A DNA stretch of 64,000 nucleotides from Inhella proteolytica (GTDB lineage: Bacteria; Pseudomonadota; Gammaproteobacteria; Burkholderiales; Burkholderiaceae_C). Below the pieces are notes generated by a model. That model saw nothing but the letters and a program-made list of their open reading frames with translations, did no database searches and was not told where the DNA came from. Numbering within the stretch: position 1 is the stretch's first letter; every line of letters begins with the position of its first letter. The position numbers were made by a program, and so were the translations under genes. Below, one piece after another: positions 35,620 through 44,106 of this stretch. The stretch is taken from contig NZ_JAEDAK010000002.1 of the NCBI RefSeq assembly GCF_016093275.1, forward strand, positions 124,001 to 188,000. Reading direction: 5' to 3'.

Positions 35620-37491
35620 ATGCCCCACCCGCCGCCGCCCAGCACGCTCGCCGAGCTGGCCGCGCTGCGGGCGCACTACTCCGAGCAGCCCGACCGCGCC
35701 CACACCCTGCTGGCGCCGGTGCAGGCGCAGTTGCAGCCCCTGCTGGAGGCCGACCGCGAAAGCGAGTTCGGCGTCGAGCTGGGGCTGTTGTTCATCGAGC
35801 TCTGCCTGGAAACGCGCCGCTACAGCCAGGGCTGGGCCCCGTTGGCGCAGCTGGTGAACTGGAACCTGCGCGGCGCGGCGCCGCAGCGCCAGGCCCTGCT
35901 GCAGGCCCTGCACGCGCGCGCCCTGGTGGCGCAAGGCCGGCTCGATGAAGCGCTGCCGGAGATCGAACGCGCGCTGCAGCTGGCGCAGCTGGGCGAGGAA
36001 GTGCTGGCCTGGGGCTACGCGCACATGGCGCTGGGGCACTTTGCCGCCCGCCAGGGCGACGGTATGCGCGCCGCCGAGCACCTGCGCGAGGCCCTGACCC
36101 TGCTGCAGCGCAGCGGCGACGGCGGCCCCTGGGCCCATGTGTACGCCGCCCTCATCGTGGCGCTGCGCAACCTGGCCAGCCCGGCCGAGCGCTTGGCCGT
36201 CATCCACGAAGGCAAACAGGTGCTGCTGGCGCAATGCCGCTGGGCCGAGGCCTGCAACCTCACCTGCGAGCAGATCGAAATCGCGCTGGGCGCGCAGCGC
36301 CTGGACGAAGCCAGGGCCTACCTGCGCGAGGCCGAGCACTTGGCCCGCCAGGCGCCGCCCCAGGCCCCCGTGCGCGCCGGCCTGCAGCTGGCCAACAGCA
36401 GCCTGCTGTTCGCCGAAGGCGCGCATGAGGCCGCCATTGCCCTGGCCAAGGACTGGCTGGCCAGCGTGCGCGAGCAGCTGCAGCCGGTGGACCAGATCTT
36501 CTTCCTGGAGCGCCTGGCGCGCTGGCAGGCCCAGGCCGGCCAGGCGCAGGAGGCCCTGGACAGCCTGGCCGAGAGCCACCGCGTGGCCCTGGCGGCCCAG
36601 CGCGCGCATGGCGAAGGCGACCTGCGTGCCGCCCGCCAGGCACTGGAGCTGGCGCACGAGCGCCAGCGCCGCGCGCAAAGCGAGGCCCATGCCACCGAGC
36701 TGGCCCGCACCAACCGCCGCCTGCAGCGCGCGCTGGACGACCTCAGCGCCACGCAACGCCAGCTGCTGGATGCCGCCAAGCACGCCGCCCTGGGCCGCAT
36801 GCTGGCCGGCATGGCGCACGAGATCAACACGCCGGTGGGCAATGCGCTGACCACCGCCAGCGCGCTGGAGCAGCTGGCCGCCGAGCTGCCGCGCGCCCTG
36901 CAGGGCGGGCAGCTGCGCCGCAGCGAGCTGGAACGCCAGCTGCAGACCCTGCACGAAGGCAGCCGCCTCGTCGTCACCAGCCTCACACGCGCCTCCGAGC
37001 TGCTCGGCGGCTTTCGCGACCTGCCCACCCTCACCCGCCAGCAAGCCGGCGAGCCCGTGGACCTGCCCGCGCTGGTGCGGGCCGCCGCGCAGCGCAGCCT
37101 GCCCGACACCATCCGCCTGCAGCTGACCGTGCCCGAGCGCGCGCGCCTGGACGGCGAGGCCCTGCTGGAGGTGCTGCAGCAACTGCTGCAAAACACCGCC
37201 CGCCACGCCTACCCGCAGGGCCAGCCCGGCGCGGTGACCGTGGACGCGCAGTTCGAGCGCCCCGACTGGCTGCTCTTGAGCGTGCAGGACCAAGGCCCCG
37301 GCGTGCCGGCCGAGCTGCTGCCCCAGCTGTTCGAGCCCTATGCCACCAGCCGCTTCGGCCAGGGGCGCAGCGGCCTGGGTCTGTTCGTCAGCCGCGCCAT
37401 CGTCGAGCAGCGCCTGGGTGGGCGTATCGAGCTGCACAGCCAACCCGGCCGGGGCTGCCGGGTGGAGCTGGCACTGCCCGCCCACGCCTGA
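35620..37491 (+). CDS. Soluble sensor histidine kinase with TPR-like sensor region
   Basis: The product has 623 aa. No signal peptide or membrane helix is seen. The first 340 or so residues are helical repeats resembling TPRs (EALPEIERALQLAQLGEEVL and similar), then a coiled coil. The kinase H box is LGRMLAGMAHEINTPVGNAL, the N box is LQQLLQNTARHAYP, and the G boxes are DQGPGVPAELL and GRSGLGLFVSRAIVEQ. It belongs to the NtrB-like HPK4 class by its H box. No response regulator is adjacent. The gene is followed after three bases by the Cys-cluster gene, so those two are probably co-transcribed. Confidence 0.88.
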   Translation: MPHPPPPSTLAELAALRAHYSEQPDRAHTLLAPVQAQLQPLLEADRESEFGVELGLLFIELCLETRRYSQGWAPLAQLVNWNLRGAAPQRQALLQALHARALVAQGRLDEALPEIERALQLAQLGEEVLAWGYAHMALGHFAARQGDGMRAAEHLREALTLLQRSGDGGPWAHVYAALIVALRNLASPAERLAVIHEGKQVLLAQCRWAEACNLTCEQIEIALGAQRLDEARAYLREAEHLARQAPPQAPVRAGLQLANSSLLFAEGAHEAAIALAKDWLASVREQLQPVDQIFFLERLARWQAQAGQAQEALDSLAESHRVALAAQRAHGEGDLRAARQALELAHERQRRAQSEAHATELARTNRRLQRALDDLSATQRQLLDAAKHAALGRMLAGMAHEINTPVGNALTTASALEQLAAELPRALQGGQLRRSELERQLQTLHEGSRLVVTSLTRASELLGGFRDLPTLTRQQAGEPVDLPALVRAAAQRSLPDTIRLQLTVPERARLDGEALLEVLQQLLQNTARHAYPQGQPGAVTVDAQFERPDWLLLSVQDQGPGVPAELLPQLFEPYATSRFGQGRSGLGLFVSRAIVEQRLGGRIELHSQPGRGCRVELALPAHA

Positions 37492-37494
37492 ACC

Positions 37495-37857
37495 ATGCCC
37501 GGCCCCACGCGCTGGATTCGCATCGAAGCCGCCGCCCCGCCGAAGCCGGCCGTGGGCGCGCCCTGCAACGGCTGCGGCCAATGCTGCCTGGCCGAGCCCT
37601 GCCCGCTCGGCGTGCTGGCCAGCCGGCGCCGCCACGGCGAATGCGCGGCGCTGGAATGGGAGCCCACACAGATGCGCTACCGCTGCGGCCTGCTGCGCGC
37701 GCCGCTCGCCCATCTGCTGGGCCGCCCAACCAAGCAGGCGCACGCGCTGGACGGCCCGCTGCGCGCCCTGGCGCGCCGCTGGATTGCCGCCGGCAGCGGC
37801 TGCGATGCGGAGCTGGAAACCCTGCACCCGAACGAGCAGAAAGCGCCGCCGGCCTGA
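37495..37857 (+). CDS. Cysteine-cluster protein, YkgJ-like
   Basis: The product has 120 aa. An N-terminal Cys cluster, PCNGCGQCCLAEPCPLG (Cys24, 27, 30, 31 and 36), with later Cys50 and Cys64, is typical of the YkgJ/UPF0153 family, thought to bind zinc or an iron-sulfur cluster. The function is unknown. It starts three bases after the kinase gene and ends 33 bp before a peptide-binding protein gene. Confidence 0.75.
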   Translation: MPGPTRWIRIEAAAPPKPAVGAPCNGCGQCCLAEPCPLGVLASRRRHGECAALEWEPTQMRYRCGLLRAPLAHLLGRPTKQAHALDGPLRALARRWIAAGSGCDAELETLHPNEQKAPPA

Positions 37858-37890
37858 CTACCATGCGCCCTTCGCTTCGGAGGAAACCGC

Positions 37891-39462
37891 ATGCTGACCC
37901 GCACCCTTGGCGCCCTGGCCGCCGCTGCCCTGTTCGCCACCGCCGCCCCCGCCAACACCCTGCGCTGGGCCGCCCAGAACGATGTGCTGACCCTGGACCC
38001 GCACAGCCAGAACCACAGCACCACCAGCGCCCTGCTGCAGCACGCCTACGAAGGGCTGACGCGCTACACGCGCGACTACAAGATCGAGGGCGCGCTCGCC
38101 ACCGAGTGGAAGCAGCTCAGCCCCACCCAGGTGCGCTTCACGCTGCGCAAGGGCGTCAAGTTCCAGGACGGCACGCCCTTCACCGCCGACGACGTGGTGT
38201 TCAGCTTCCAGCGCATCATGTCGCCCACCTCCACGCTGCAGGCCTTCGTGGCCGGCGTGAAGGAGGTGAAGAAGGTGGACAGCCACACGGTGGACTTCAT
38301 CCTTGAGCGCCCCAACCCCATCCTGACGCGCACCATCGTCGACTTCCGCATCGTCAGCAAGGCCTGGGCCGAGAAGAACAAGGCCATCGCCCCGCCCAAC
38401 TACAAGGCCAAAGAAGAGAACTACGCCACCCGCAACGCCATGGGCACCGGGCCGTACAAGATCGTCAGCTGGCAGCCCGAGCAGCGCATCACCATGGCGC
38501 AGAACCCCGACTGGTGGGACGCCAAGAACGCAAGCAACGTCAAGGAAGTCATCTACACCCCCATCAAGAGCGACCAGACGCGCGTGGCCGCGCTGCTCTC
38601 GGGTGAGGTGGACATGATGACGGACATGCCCACGCAGGACGTCGCCAAGATCAAGGGCGACGGCAAGTTCAAGGTGGTCGAGGGCAATGAGGTCCGCACC
38701 ATCTTCGTGGGCATGGACCAGGGTTCGGACCAGCTCAAGGGCAGCAATGTGCAGGGCAACCCGCTGAAGGACCGCCGCGTGCGCGAGGCCCTGAGCCTGG
38801 CCATCGACCGCCACGGCATCCAGCGCGCCATCATGCGCGGGCTCTCCGTACCCGCCGCCACCATGGTGGCCCCGGGCGTGAACGGCCACAACCCGCAGCT
38901 CGACGCCGCACCCAAGGCCGACCCCGAGCGCGCCAAGAAACTGCTGGCCGAAGCCGGTTACCCGAACGGCTTCGAGACGCCGTTCAACTGCCCGAACAAC
39001 CGCTACGTCAACGACGAGGAAATCTGCCAGGCCATCGTCAGCATGTGGGCGCGCGTGGGCGTCAAGGCCAAGCTGGGCACCGAAAGCTTCAGCAGCTACT
39101 CGCCCAAGATCCAGAACTTCGAGTTCCAGCTCTTCCTGTACGGCTGGGGCATCCCCACCTACGACGCGCTCTACAGCTTCCAGAGCCTGGCGCGCAGCCG
39201 TGCCGGCGGGGCGGACGGCAACTACAACTACTTCAAGATCAGCGACCCGCGCATGGACCAGCTGATCGACGACATCAAGGTCGAGCTGGAGCCGGTGAAG
39301 CGCAACGCGCTGATCAACGCCGTGCTGCAGCGCATGAAGGAAGAGCAGTTCTTCATCCCCATCCACCACCAGGTGCGGCCCTGGGCGATGAAGCCCAATG
39401 TCACCACGGTGCATCGGTCGGATGACAAGCCGGAGGCGAGGTTTACGAATTTCGGGAAGTGA
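37891..39462 (+). CDS. Peptide/opine ABC transporter substrate-binding protein (SBP_bac_5), orphan
   Basis: The product has 523 aa. The signal peptide MLTRTLGALAAAALFATAAP is followed by a family 5 extracellular binding fold: TLDPHSQNHSTTSALLQHAY, the signature FTLRKGVKFQDGTPFTADDV, and FKDRR-type helix LKDRRVREALSLAIDRHGI. These proteins bind di- and oligopeptides, nickel or opines in the periplasm and hand them to a Dpp/Opp-type permease. No permease or ATPase gene is in the window beside it, so it is an orphan or works with a transporter elsewhere. Confidence 0.92.
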   Translation: MLTRTLGALAAAALFATAAPANTLRWAAQNDVLTLDPHSQNHSTTSALLQHAYEGLTRYTRDYKIEGALATEWKQLSPTQVRFTLRKGVKFQDGTPFTADDVVFSFQRIMSPTSTLQAFVAGVKEVKKVDSHTVDFILERPNPILTRTIVDFRIVSKAWAEKNKAIAPPNYKAKEENYATRNAMGTGPYKIVSWQPEQRITMAQNPDWWDAKNASNVKEVIYTPIKSDQTRVAALLSGEVDMMTDMPTQDVAKIKGDGKFKVVEGNEVRTIFVGMDQGSDQLKGSNVQGNPLKDRRVREALSLAIDRHGIQRAIMRGLSVPAATMVAPGVNGHNPQLDAAPKADPERAKKLLAEAGYPNGFETPFNCPNNRYVNDEEICQAIVSMWARVGVKAKLGTESFSSYSPKIQNFEFQLFLYGWGIPTYDALYSFQSLARSRAGGADGNYNYFKISDPRMDQLIDDIKVELEPVKRNALINAVLQRMKEEQFFIPIHHQVRPWAMKPNVTTVHRSDDKPEARFTNFGK

Positions 39463-39663
39463 TAGCGAGTGGATAGCCCCCCAAACTGATCATCGGAACA
39501 ACACCACGTCTGTGTTTGGCGCCAACTGGCAGAGGTCAATTTCCATGCAGAACAACACCAGCAGAAACTGGGACTTCTCCTGTGGCACTTGACCCTGCAG
39601 CCTCGTGTGCGCCATTCCATCCCGCATAGAATATCCGCCCCTCTTTCTCACCCACCCCATCAA

Positions 39664-40320
39664 ATGCGAACTTTATTTTCGGTCCTTGCAACCATTATTT
39701 TGGTTGGCTGCGCAAGCACGCCTGTTCCGCTTACTATTGACAATATCGATTCCTCAGCCAATACAAAAGTCGAGGATCTCCGCCCTGCAACCGAAGGGAC
39801 GCGTGAAATCTTCAGCTTATTGATTACAAGCGACCAGTACGGATTCCATCGGCTTGCACAAGATCTCACGGAGCCTACAGGGCCGAGGCTGTTCGCACAT
39901 ATGCTGCAAGAAAAGCATGGAAAAAATCCTGTACCGCGCACAAAGCTTCATCACTTCGTCGTATACATGAACATGCGCGCCGAGTTAAAGAAGGTTGCGC
40001 TCGGTGCTGCGCTAGGAGGAATGATCGGTGCCGCGATCGCAAATGACACCATCATCCGAGATGGTGAAACTTCGCACACATTAGTCAACCCAGAGAGCTT
40101 CGCCGCTTTATCTGGAGAGAATGAGTACAAACGGGCGCTGTATACCGAGGCGGAATTGAAAGAGGGGACGTCTGCCATCGTTGTATTCATCGATAGCGAT
40201 ACCGAAGGGGTTCGACGATTCACCCGTACCGTTTCACCAATGAAGCAGGTACAGCAAGGACAGAAAAGCCCTCTGCACCAGGCGCTTGACTCAGCCATTC
40301 GGTTCCATCTGAATCCTTAA
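39664..40320 (+). CDS. Lipoprotein of unknown function, AT-richer than neighbours
   Basis: The product has 218 aa. A lipoprotein signal (MRTLFSVLATIILVGCAS) has the lipobox LVGC. A glycine-zipper segment, LGAALGGMIGAAIAND (about residues 116-131), could insert in or lie along the membrane. No other domain is recognised. Codons use A and T at third positions far more than the surrounding genes (many TTA, ATT, AAA and AAT), and the upstream 200 bp are also AT-richer, suggesting recent transfer. A TAGAAT hexamer lies upstream of the ATG without a clear -35 partner. Confidence 0.75.
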   Translation: MRTLFSVLATIILVGCASTPVPLTIDNIDSSANTKVEDLRPATEGTREIFSLLITSDQYGFHRLAQDLTEPTGPRLFAHMLQEKHGKNPVPRTKLHHFVVYMNMRAELKKVALGAALGGMIGAAIANDTIIRDGETSHTLVNPESFAALSGENEYKRALYTEAELKEGTSAIVVFIDSDTEGVRRFTRTVSPMKQVQQGQKSPLHQALDSAIRFHLNP

Positions 40321-40789
40321 TAAATCGGCGGCCTCAAGTCTGAGATGAGGGAACCAGGGTCAGGCCTTCAGTTTTTAGCCCAGCGTCCGCCAAAAGGCCT
40401 GATCCAAGCCAGTTGCCCCGCCAACCCCCGCGCGTGATCAGGCCGCCAGGGCCCCCTGCTCCGTCCATGTCCTCCTCCGCCGGCCTGCCGGGCCGGCGGA
40501 TTCCCCCTTGACTTGCCTACGCATGGGGCCCTGACGACCTGATCCGGCCACAGCGTGGCGTGCATCGGGAACACAGAGCCACAAGCGCAAGAACGGCCCT
40601 CTTGATCTCAGTCGTCCTCGGTCTCCGTCGATCAGCAGGGCGGGGCGCCTTGCGGAGGGAAGTCAAGGAGGAATCCGCTGCGCGGGCAGCGCGGCGGAGG
40701 GGGACATGGACGGAGCAGGGTGCCCCGCCCTCCTGATCTCGCACCAACTTCACCGAGCAAAGCTCAGAGCAGCCGGCGCAGTCGAGCGT
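40321..40789. other. Gene-free region containing a structured inverted-repeat element
   Basis: No coding frame here is supported by family resemblance, start context or codon use. Most of the stretch is occupied by the 303-bp element at 40436-40738, listed separately. The remaining bases on each side contain further short CTGATC-type pieces (near 40407 and 40538) that look like decayed fragments. Confidence 0.6.
40436..40738. repeat. 303-bp element with 82-bp inverted repeats and internal hairpins
   Basis: The arm at 40436-40517 matches the reverse complement of 40657-40738 at 68 of 82 positions without gaps. Each arm begins with GATCAG, holds TGCTCCGTCCATGTCC, a hairpin, and ends GGATTCC(C/T)CCTTGACTT. 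The hairpins are 40476-40500 (perfect 10-bp stem, loop TGCCG) and 40674-40698 (9 of 10 pairs). Two stem pairs differ between the arms by compensatory swaps. The 139-bp centre has no open frame of note but carries another copy of the arm's outer end (40630-40653). No target duplication was seen. It could be a MITE or a paired REP-like element. Confidence 0.7.
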
Positions 40790-41470
40790 TCAAGCGCCGC
40801 GCCCGCGCCGGCGCGCATGCCCACCCAGCAGCAGCAAGCCGAAGCCCGCCAGTGCCAGCGGCGTGGGCTCGGGTACTTCCTGGCCCGGGCCGCCGTTCAC
40901 GCGGATGGAGCTGGCGTTGCCGTAGAAATTGGCGTGGCGCTGGCCGGTGATGACGAATTCCGACCAGGTGGTGAGCCCGCTGGCGGGAAGGTCCAGGCGC
41001 TGGTCGAAATCCAGGCTGGGCATGAAGGCCTGCAGGTAGCTGTAGGCGTACTGGAAGGCGCGCAGGGTGTCGCCCTGGGCCAGGCCGCGTTGGTCGGTGT
41101 AGAGGTAGTCGGCGCCCGTGTGCTGGGTGCTGAACTCGTCGAACAGGAATTGGCGGCCGTAGCCGGTGGCCTCGACCTCGAAGCGGACGGTCTGACCGTC
41201 CACCGTGACGGTGTCGACAAAGGCGGGGCCGTGGCCGGAGATGTCGGTGAACACCGGGCCGCCGTTGGTGACGCTCCAGAGCGCGGGGTCGGTGGCGATC
41301 TCGATGGTCTGGGTGAAGCTCAGGCCGCGCAGGTCGCGACCGGCCACGCCGAACACGCCGCTGTTGTCGAAACCCTGGTCGATGGTGCCGGAGAAGCTGA
41401 CGGTCCAGGCCATGGCATTGAGGCTGAATACCGCGCCGGCCAGCAGGGCGAGCGCACGCGAGCGTTTCAT
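40790..41470 (-). CDS. PEP-CTERM sorting-domain protein
   Basis: The product has 226 aa. An N-terminal signal peptide (MKRSRALALLAGAVFSLNAMA) leads to a beta-rich secreted domain of unknown function (about 22-195). The C-terminus is a PEP-CTERM signal: VPEPTPLALAGFGLLLLGG followed by HARRRGRG. Such proteins are processed by an exosortase (EpsH/XrtA), and many are linked to exopolysaccharide; no exosortase gene is in the window. The ATG at 41470 has AGGA seven bases upstream. A 14-bp palindrome about 105 bp upstream suggests LacI-family control. Confidence 0.9.
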   Translation of the reverse strand: MKRSRALALLAGAVFSLNAMAWTVSFSGTIDQGFDNSGVFGVAGRDLRGLSFTQTIEIATDPALWSVTNGGPVFTDISGHGPAFVDTVTVDGQTVRFEVEATGYGRQFLFDEFSTQHTGADYLYTDQRGLAQGDTLRAFQYAYSYLQAFMPSLDFDQRLDLPASGLTTWSEFVITGQRHANFYGNASSIRVNGGPGQEVPEPTPLALAGFGLLLLGGHARRRGRGA

Positions 41471-41574
41471 GGAGATCCTGTTCAAGAGTGGGTTGCGGGA
41501 GGGCGGGCCCGGCGGCTGCCGGGGCCCGGGGCTTCAGCGAACGCGGGGCGCTAGCGGATGCCGGCGGCGTCGTT

Positions 41575-41588
41575 TGAAAGCGCTTTCA
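41575..41588 (-). promoter_or_regulatory. LacI-family-type operator palindrome
   Basis: TGAAAGCGCTTTCA is a perfect 14-bp palindrome with the central CG typical of LacI/GalR-family operators. On the minus strand it directly follows a possible -10 (TAGTAT, 41588-41593) and a weak -35 (TTGCAC, 41612-41617, 18-bp spacing). A repressor bound there would cover the transcription start of the PEP-CTERM gene. No LacI-type regulator is encoded in the window. Confidence 0.55.
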
Positions 41589-41797
41589 TACTAACGCAGC
41601 GGTGTCGCACGGTGCAAGGCAGCGCGCGCAGGGGCGGCCTCTCGGGCCGCGGTGCAGGCGGGCTCGCGCGCGCCCTCTGCGTTGCCCTCTGCCGCTCTGC
41701 GGCAGCCCTTGCCGCGGGGCACGGGCGCCGGTGCGGCGCTTCGCGTGCAGCGAACGGCCACCCCATCCATTCAAGCAGGGCGAGGCGCGGCACGACC

Positions 41798-41827
41798 GCG
41801 CGTGATCAGACCGCCAGCACCCCCTGC
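41798..41827 (+). repeat. Isolated copy of the repeat element's outer end
   Basis: This 30-bp segment matches 40430-40459 at 27 of 30 positions in direct orientation. It shares GCGCGTGATCAG, CCGCCAG and CCCCTGC. The two copies bracket the PEP-CTERM gene and its control region at a distance of 1.37 kb. The hairpin and the CCTTGACTT end are not found after this copy. Confidence 0.55.
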
Positions 41828-41900
41828 CGCGCGCTCCTGTTCGCGCACCGGCCCCGCGACCGACGCGGCAGGCATCGCAACAAGCTCCCGCCAGGCCGCA

Positions 41901-42803
41901 TCAAGCCGAGCCCGCCGCAGCACCAGCCGGCGCCATCAAGGCCTGCGCCAGCAGGTCGCACACGATGCGGATGCGCCGCGCCGTGCGCAGTTCGCGGTGG
42001 GTGACGAGCCAGATCGGGAACACGACGGGGGGCACCTCGTCGAGCACGCGCACCACATCGGGGTCGCTCTGCGCCACCTCGTCCATCATGGCGCCGATGC
42101 CCAGGCCCTGGCGCACCAGGGCCCAGCCGGTGTGCGAGTTCTCGGCGTAGGCGCTGAAGTTGTCTTCGCTCAGCGGCAGGCCATGGGCGCGCAGGTAGCC
42201 GAGGTAGTGGCCGCTGCGGTCGCTGCCCACGAAGGCGTGGCGCGCGGCCTCGGCGGCCTGGCGCGGGTGGCCGTGGCGGCGCACCCAGTCCTTGGATGCG
42301 TAGAAGCTGGCGCTGGCCTCACGCAGCAGGCGGCCGATGAGCTCGGGCTCGGTGGGGCGCACATGGCGCAAGGCGATGTCGGCCTCGCGGCGGCGCAGGT
42401 CCGAAAGGGCGTCGGTGGTGACGATCTCGATGCGCAGCGCCGGCGCCTGCTCACGCAGGCGCAGCAGCAGCGGCGGCAGCAGGTGCGCGGCCACCATGTC
42501 GGTGGCGGAGATGCTGACCACGCCATCCACCGCCTGCACATGGCCGCTGGCGGCCAGGCCCAGCTCCTCGGCAGCCGCGCCCATGGCGCGCGCATGCTCC
42601 AGCAGGGCCAGGCCGGTGGGCGTGGGCTGCAGGGATTTGCCGATGCGCTCGAACAGGCTCACGCCCAGCTGCTGCTCGATGGCCGCGACCTGCCGGCCCA
42701 GCGTGGGCTGGGTGAGCCCGAGGCGGCGCGCGGCGGCGGAAAGCGAGCCCGCCTCGGCGGTGTGCAGAAAGGCGCGCAGCAGGTTCCAGTCGAGTTGATC
42801 CAT
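41901..42803 (-). CDS. LysR-family transcriptional regulator
   Basis: The product has 300 aa. The N-terminal helix-turn-helix is DWNLLRAFLHTAEAGSLSAA followed by ARRLGLTQPTLGRQVAAIEQ. The substrate-binding domain begins around residue 90 (VSISATDMVAAHLLPPLLLR). The start was set at the ATG at 42803 (MDQLDWNLLRAF); ATGs at 42815 and further upstream are possible. Target genes are unknown. It is divergent, with 116 bp between starts, from the small lipoprotein gene at 42920. Confidence 0.88.
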   Translation of the reverse strand: MDQLDWNLLRAFLHTAEAGSLSAAARRLGLTQPTLGRQVAAIEQQLGVSLFERIGKSLQPTPTGLALLEHARAMGAAAEELGLAASGHVQAVDGVVSISATDMVAAHLLPPLLLRLREQAPALRIEIVTTDALSDLRRREADIALRHVRPTEPELIGRLLREASASFYASKDWVRRHGHPRQAAEAARHAFVGSDRSGHYLGYLRAHGLPLSEDNFSAYAENSHTGWALVRQGLGIGAMMDEVAQSDPDVVRVLDEVPPVVFPIWLVTHRELRTARRIRIVCDLLAQALMAPAGAAAGSA

Positions 42804-42919
42804 ACATCCATGCATGAGTGATCTGCGGATTTGCGGCTGTTCGGCACGCAGACGCATGCATAGCATGCTGCCACGCCGCCCGAGCCCCGCGCTGCCACCC
42901 CACTGCCGCTGACCCCGCC

Positions 42920-43288
42920 ATGCGCCTCACCCCGCTCCGCCTGCCCATCCTCGCCACCCTGCTGCCGCTGCTGCTGGCCGCCTGCGGCGGGGGCGATACG
43001 CGGCTGGTGGTGTGCACGGCGGTCTACATCCCCGCGGTGTCCGTGCAGCCGGTGGACGAGGCGGGGCGTGCGCTGGAGGGCGTGCAGGTCAGCTGGCGCC
43101 TGAATGGCGGAAGCGCGCAGACGCAGACCTGCCTGCTGCTGCCCTGCGCGGTGGACAGCCGCGGCGGGCAGTACGAGCTGGTGGCCAGCAAGGCCGGTTA
43201 CCTGAGCGTCTCCGTGAGCCTGCAGATCGCGAGCGACGAATGCCACGCCCAGACGCAGCAATGGAAGCCCGTGCTGCCCCGCAAGTAA
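42920..43288 (+). CDS. Small lipoprotein of unknown function
   Basis: The product has 122 aa. The lipoprotein signal MRLTPLRLPILATLLPLLLA ends in the lipobox LAAC followed by GGGD. The mature part resembles a small carboxypeptidase-regulatory-like beta sandwich (PVDEAGRALEGVQVSWRLNG, then GQYELVASKAGYLSVSVSLQ), with four cysteines that may form disulfides. Function is unknown. It is divergent from the LysR-type regulator, which might control it. Confidence 0.75.
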   Translation: MRLTPLRLPILATLLPLLLAACGGGDTRLVVCTAVYIPAVSVQPVDEAGRALEGVQVSWRLNGGSAQTQTCLLLPCAVDSRGGQYELVASKAGYLSVSVSLQIASDECHAQTQQWKPVLPRK

Positions 43289-43346
43289 GCAGCCGGCACA
43301 CACCGCTCCCGCTCCCTCCAACCCCGTTCAACCCCTTCCCCACACG

Positions 43347-43991
43347 ATGCAAGCCACCCTGAACGCCCAGACCACCTTCTGGAACCGCCTGGCCCGCAAG
43401 TACGCCGCCGACCCGATTGCCGACATGGGCGGTTACGCCGCCACGCTTAAGCGCGTGCGCGGCCTGCTGCGGCCGGAGTACGAGGTGCTGGAGATCGGCT
43501 GCGGCACCGGCACCACGGCGCTGAACCTGGCCGGGGCCACGCGGCGCTATGTGGCCAGCGACCTGGCGCCCGAGATGGTGGCGATCGCCCGCGAGAAGCT
43601 GGCCGCGCAGCCCACGCAGGGCCTGCAGTTCGAGGTGGCCGATGCCACCGCGCCGCATGCGCAGCCCAAGGCCTTTGACGTGCTGCTGGCCTTCAATACC
43701 CTGCACCTGCTGCCCGACCTGGACACCAGCCTGGCGCAGGCGCTGCGCCCGCTCAGACCGGGTGGCCTGTTCATTTCCAAGACGGCCTGCGTGGGCGAGA
43801 TGCACCCGCTGGTGGGCTGGCTGGGCATTCCGCTGGCTCGCCTGCTGGGCAAGGCGCCGCCGGTGCTGGTGTTCAAGGCCCCGGCGCTGGTGGCCGCACT
43901 GGAGCGCCAGGGCCTGCGCATCGAGGCGGTGGAGCGCCATGGCACGCAGGGCAAGGACATCCGCGTGTTCATCGTGGCGCGCAAGCCCTGA
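43347..43991 (+). CDS. Class I SAM-dependent methyltransferase
   Basis: The product has 214 aa. The SAM-binding motif I is VLEIGCGTGTTALNLA, with motif II acidic residue in YVASDLAPEMVAIAREKL and later motifs FEVADATAP and FDVLLAFNTLHLLPD. It belongs to the broad methyltransferase_11/25 group (Rossmann fold, cytoplasmic). The substrate is unknown. It starts 58 bp after the small lipoprotein gene and 115 bp before the next exported protein gene. Confidence 0.88.
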   Translation: MQATLNAQTTFWNRLARKYAADPIADMGGYAATLKRVRGLLRPEYEVLEIGCGTGTTALNLAGATRRYVASDLAPEMVAIAREKLAAQPTQGLQFEVADATAPHAQPKAFDVLLAFNTLHLLPDLDTSLAQALRPLRPGGLFISKTACVGEMHPLVGWLGIPLARLLGKAPPVLVFKAPALVAALERQGLRIEAVERHGTQGKDIRVFIVARKP

Positions 43992-44106
43992 GTGGGCGAG
44001 CGCGAACCAGCGGCCCGCTCTCTCAGCCGCGGGCGCCGCCGCCGCGCGGGCGTCATCCGTCACACTTCGCGCCGCCCCAGCACCCAACGCGTCAGCCCTC
44101 TTCCCC

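Larger units (their letters stand above)
41471..41900. other. Gene-free region upstream of the PEP-CTERM gene
   Basis: These 430 bp lie between the PEP-CTERM gene and the end of the LysR-type gene. They contain the LacI-type palindrome and a possible promoter (41575-41617), and a 30-bp relative of the repeat element's outer end (41798-41827). The rest (about 41620-41797) is GC-rich sequence in which I see nothing recognisable. Confidence 0.5.
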
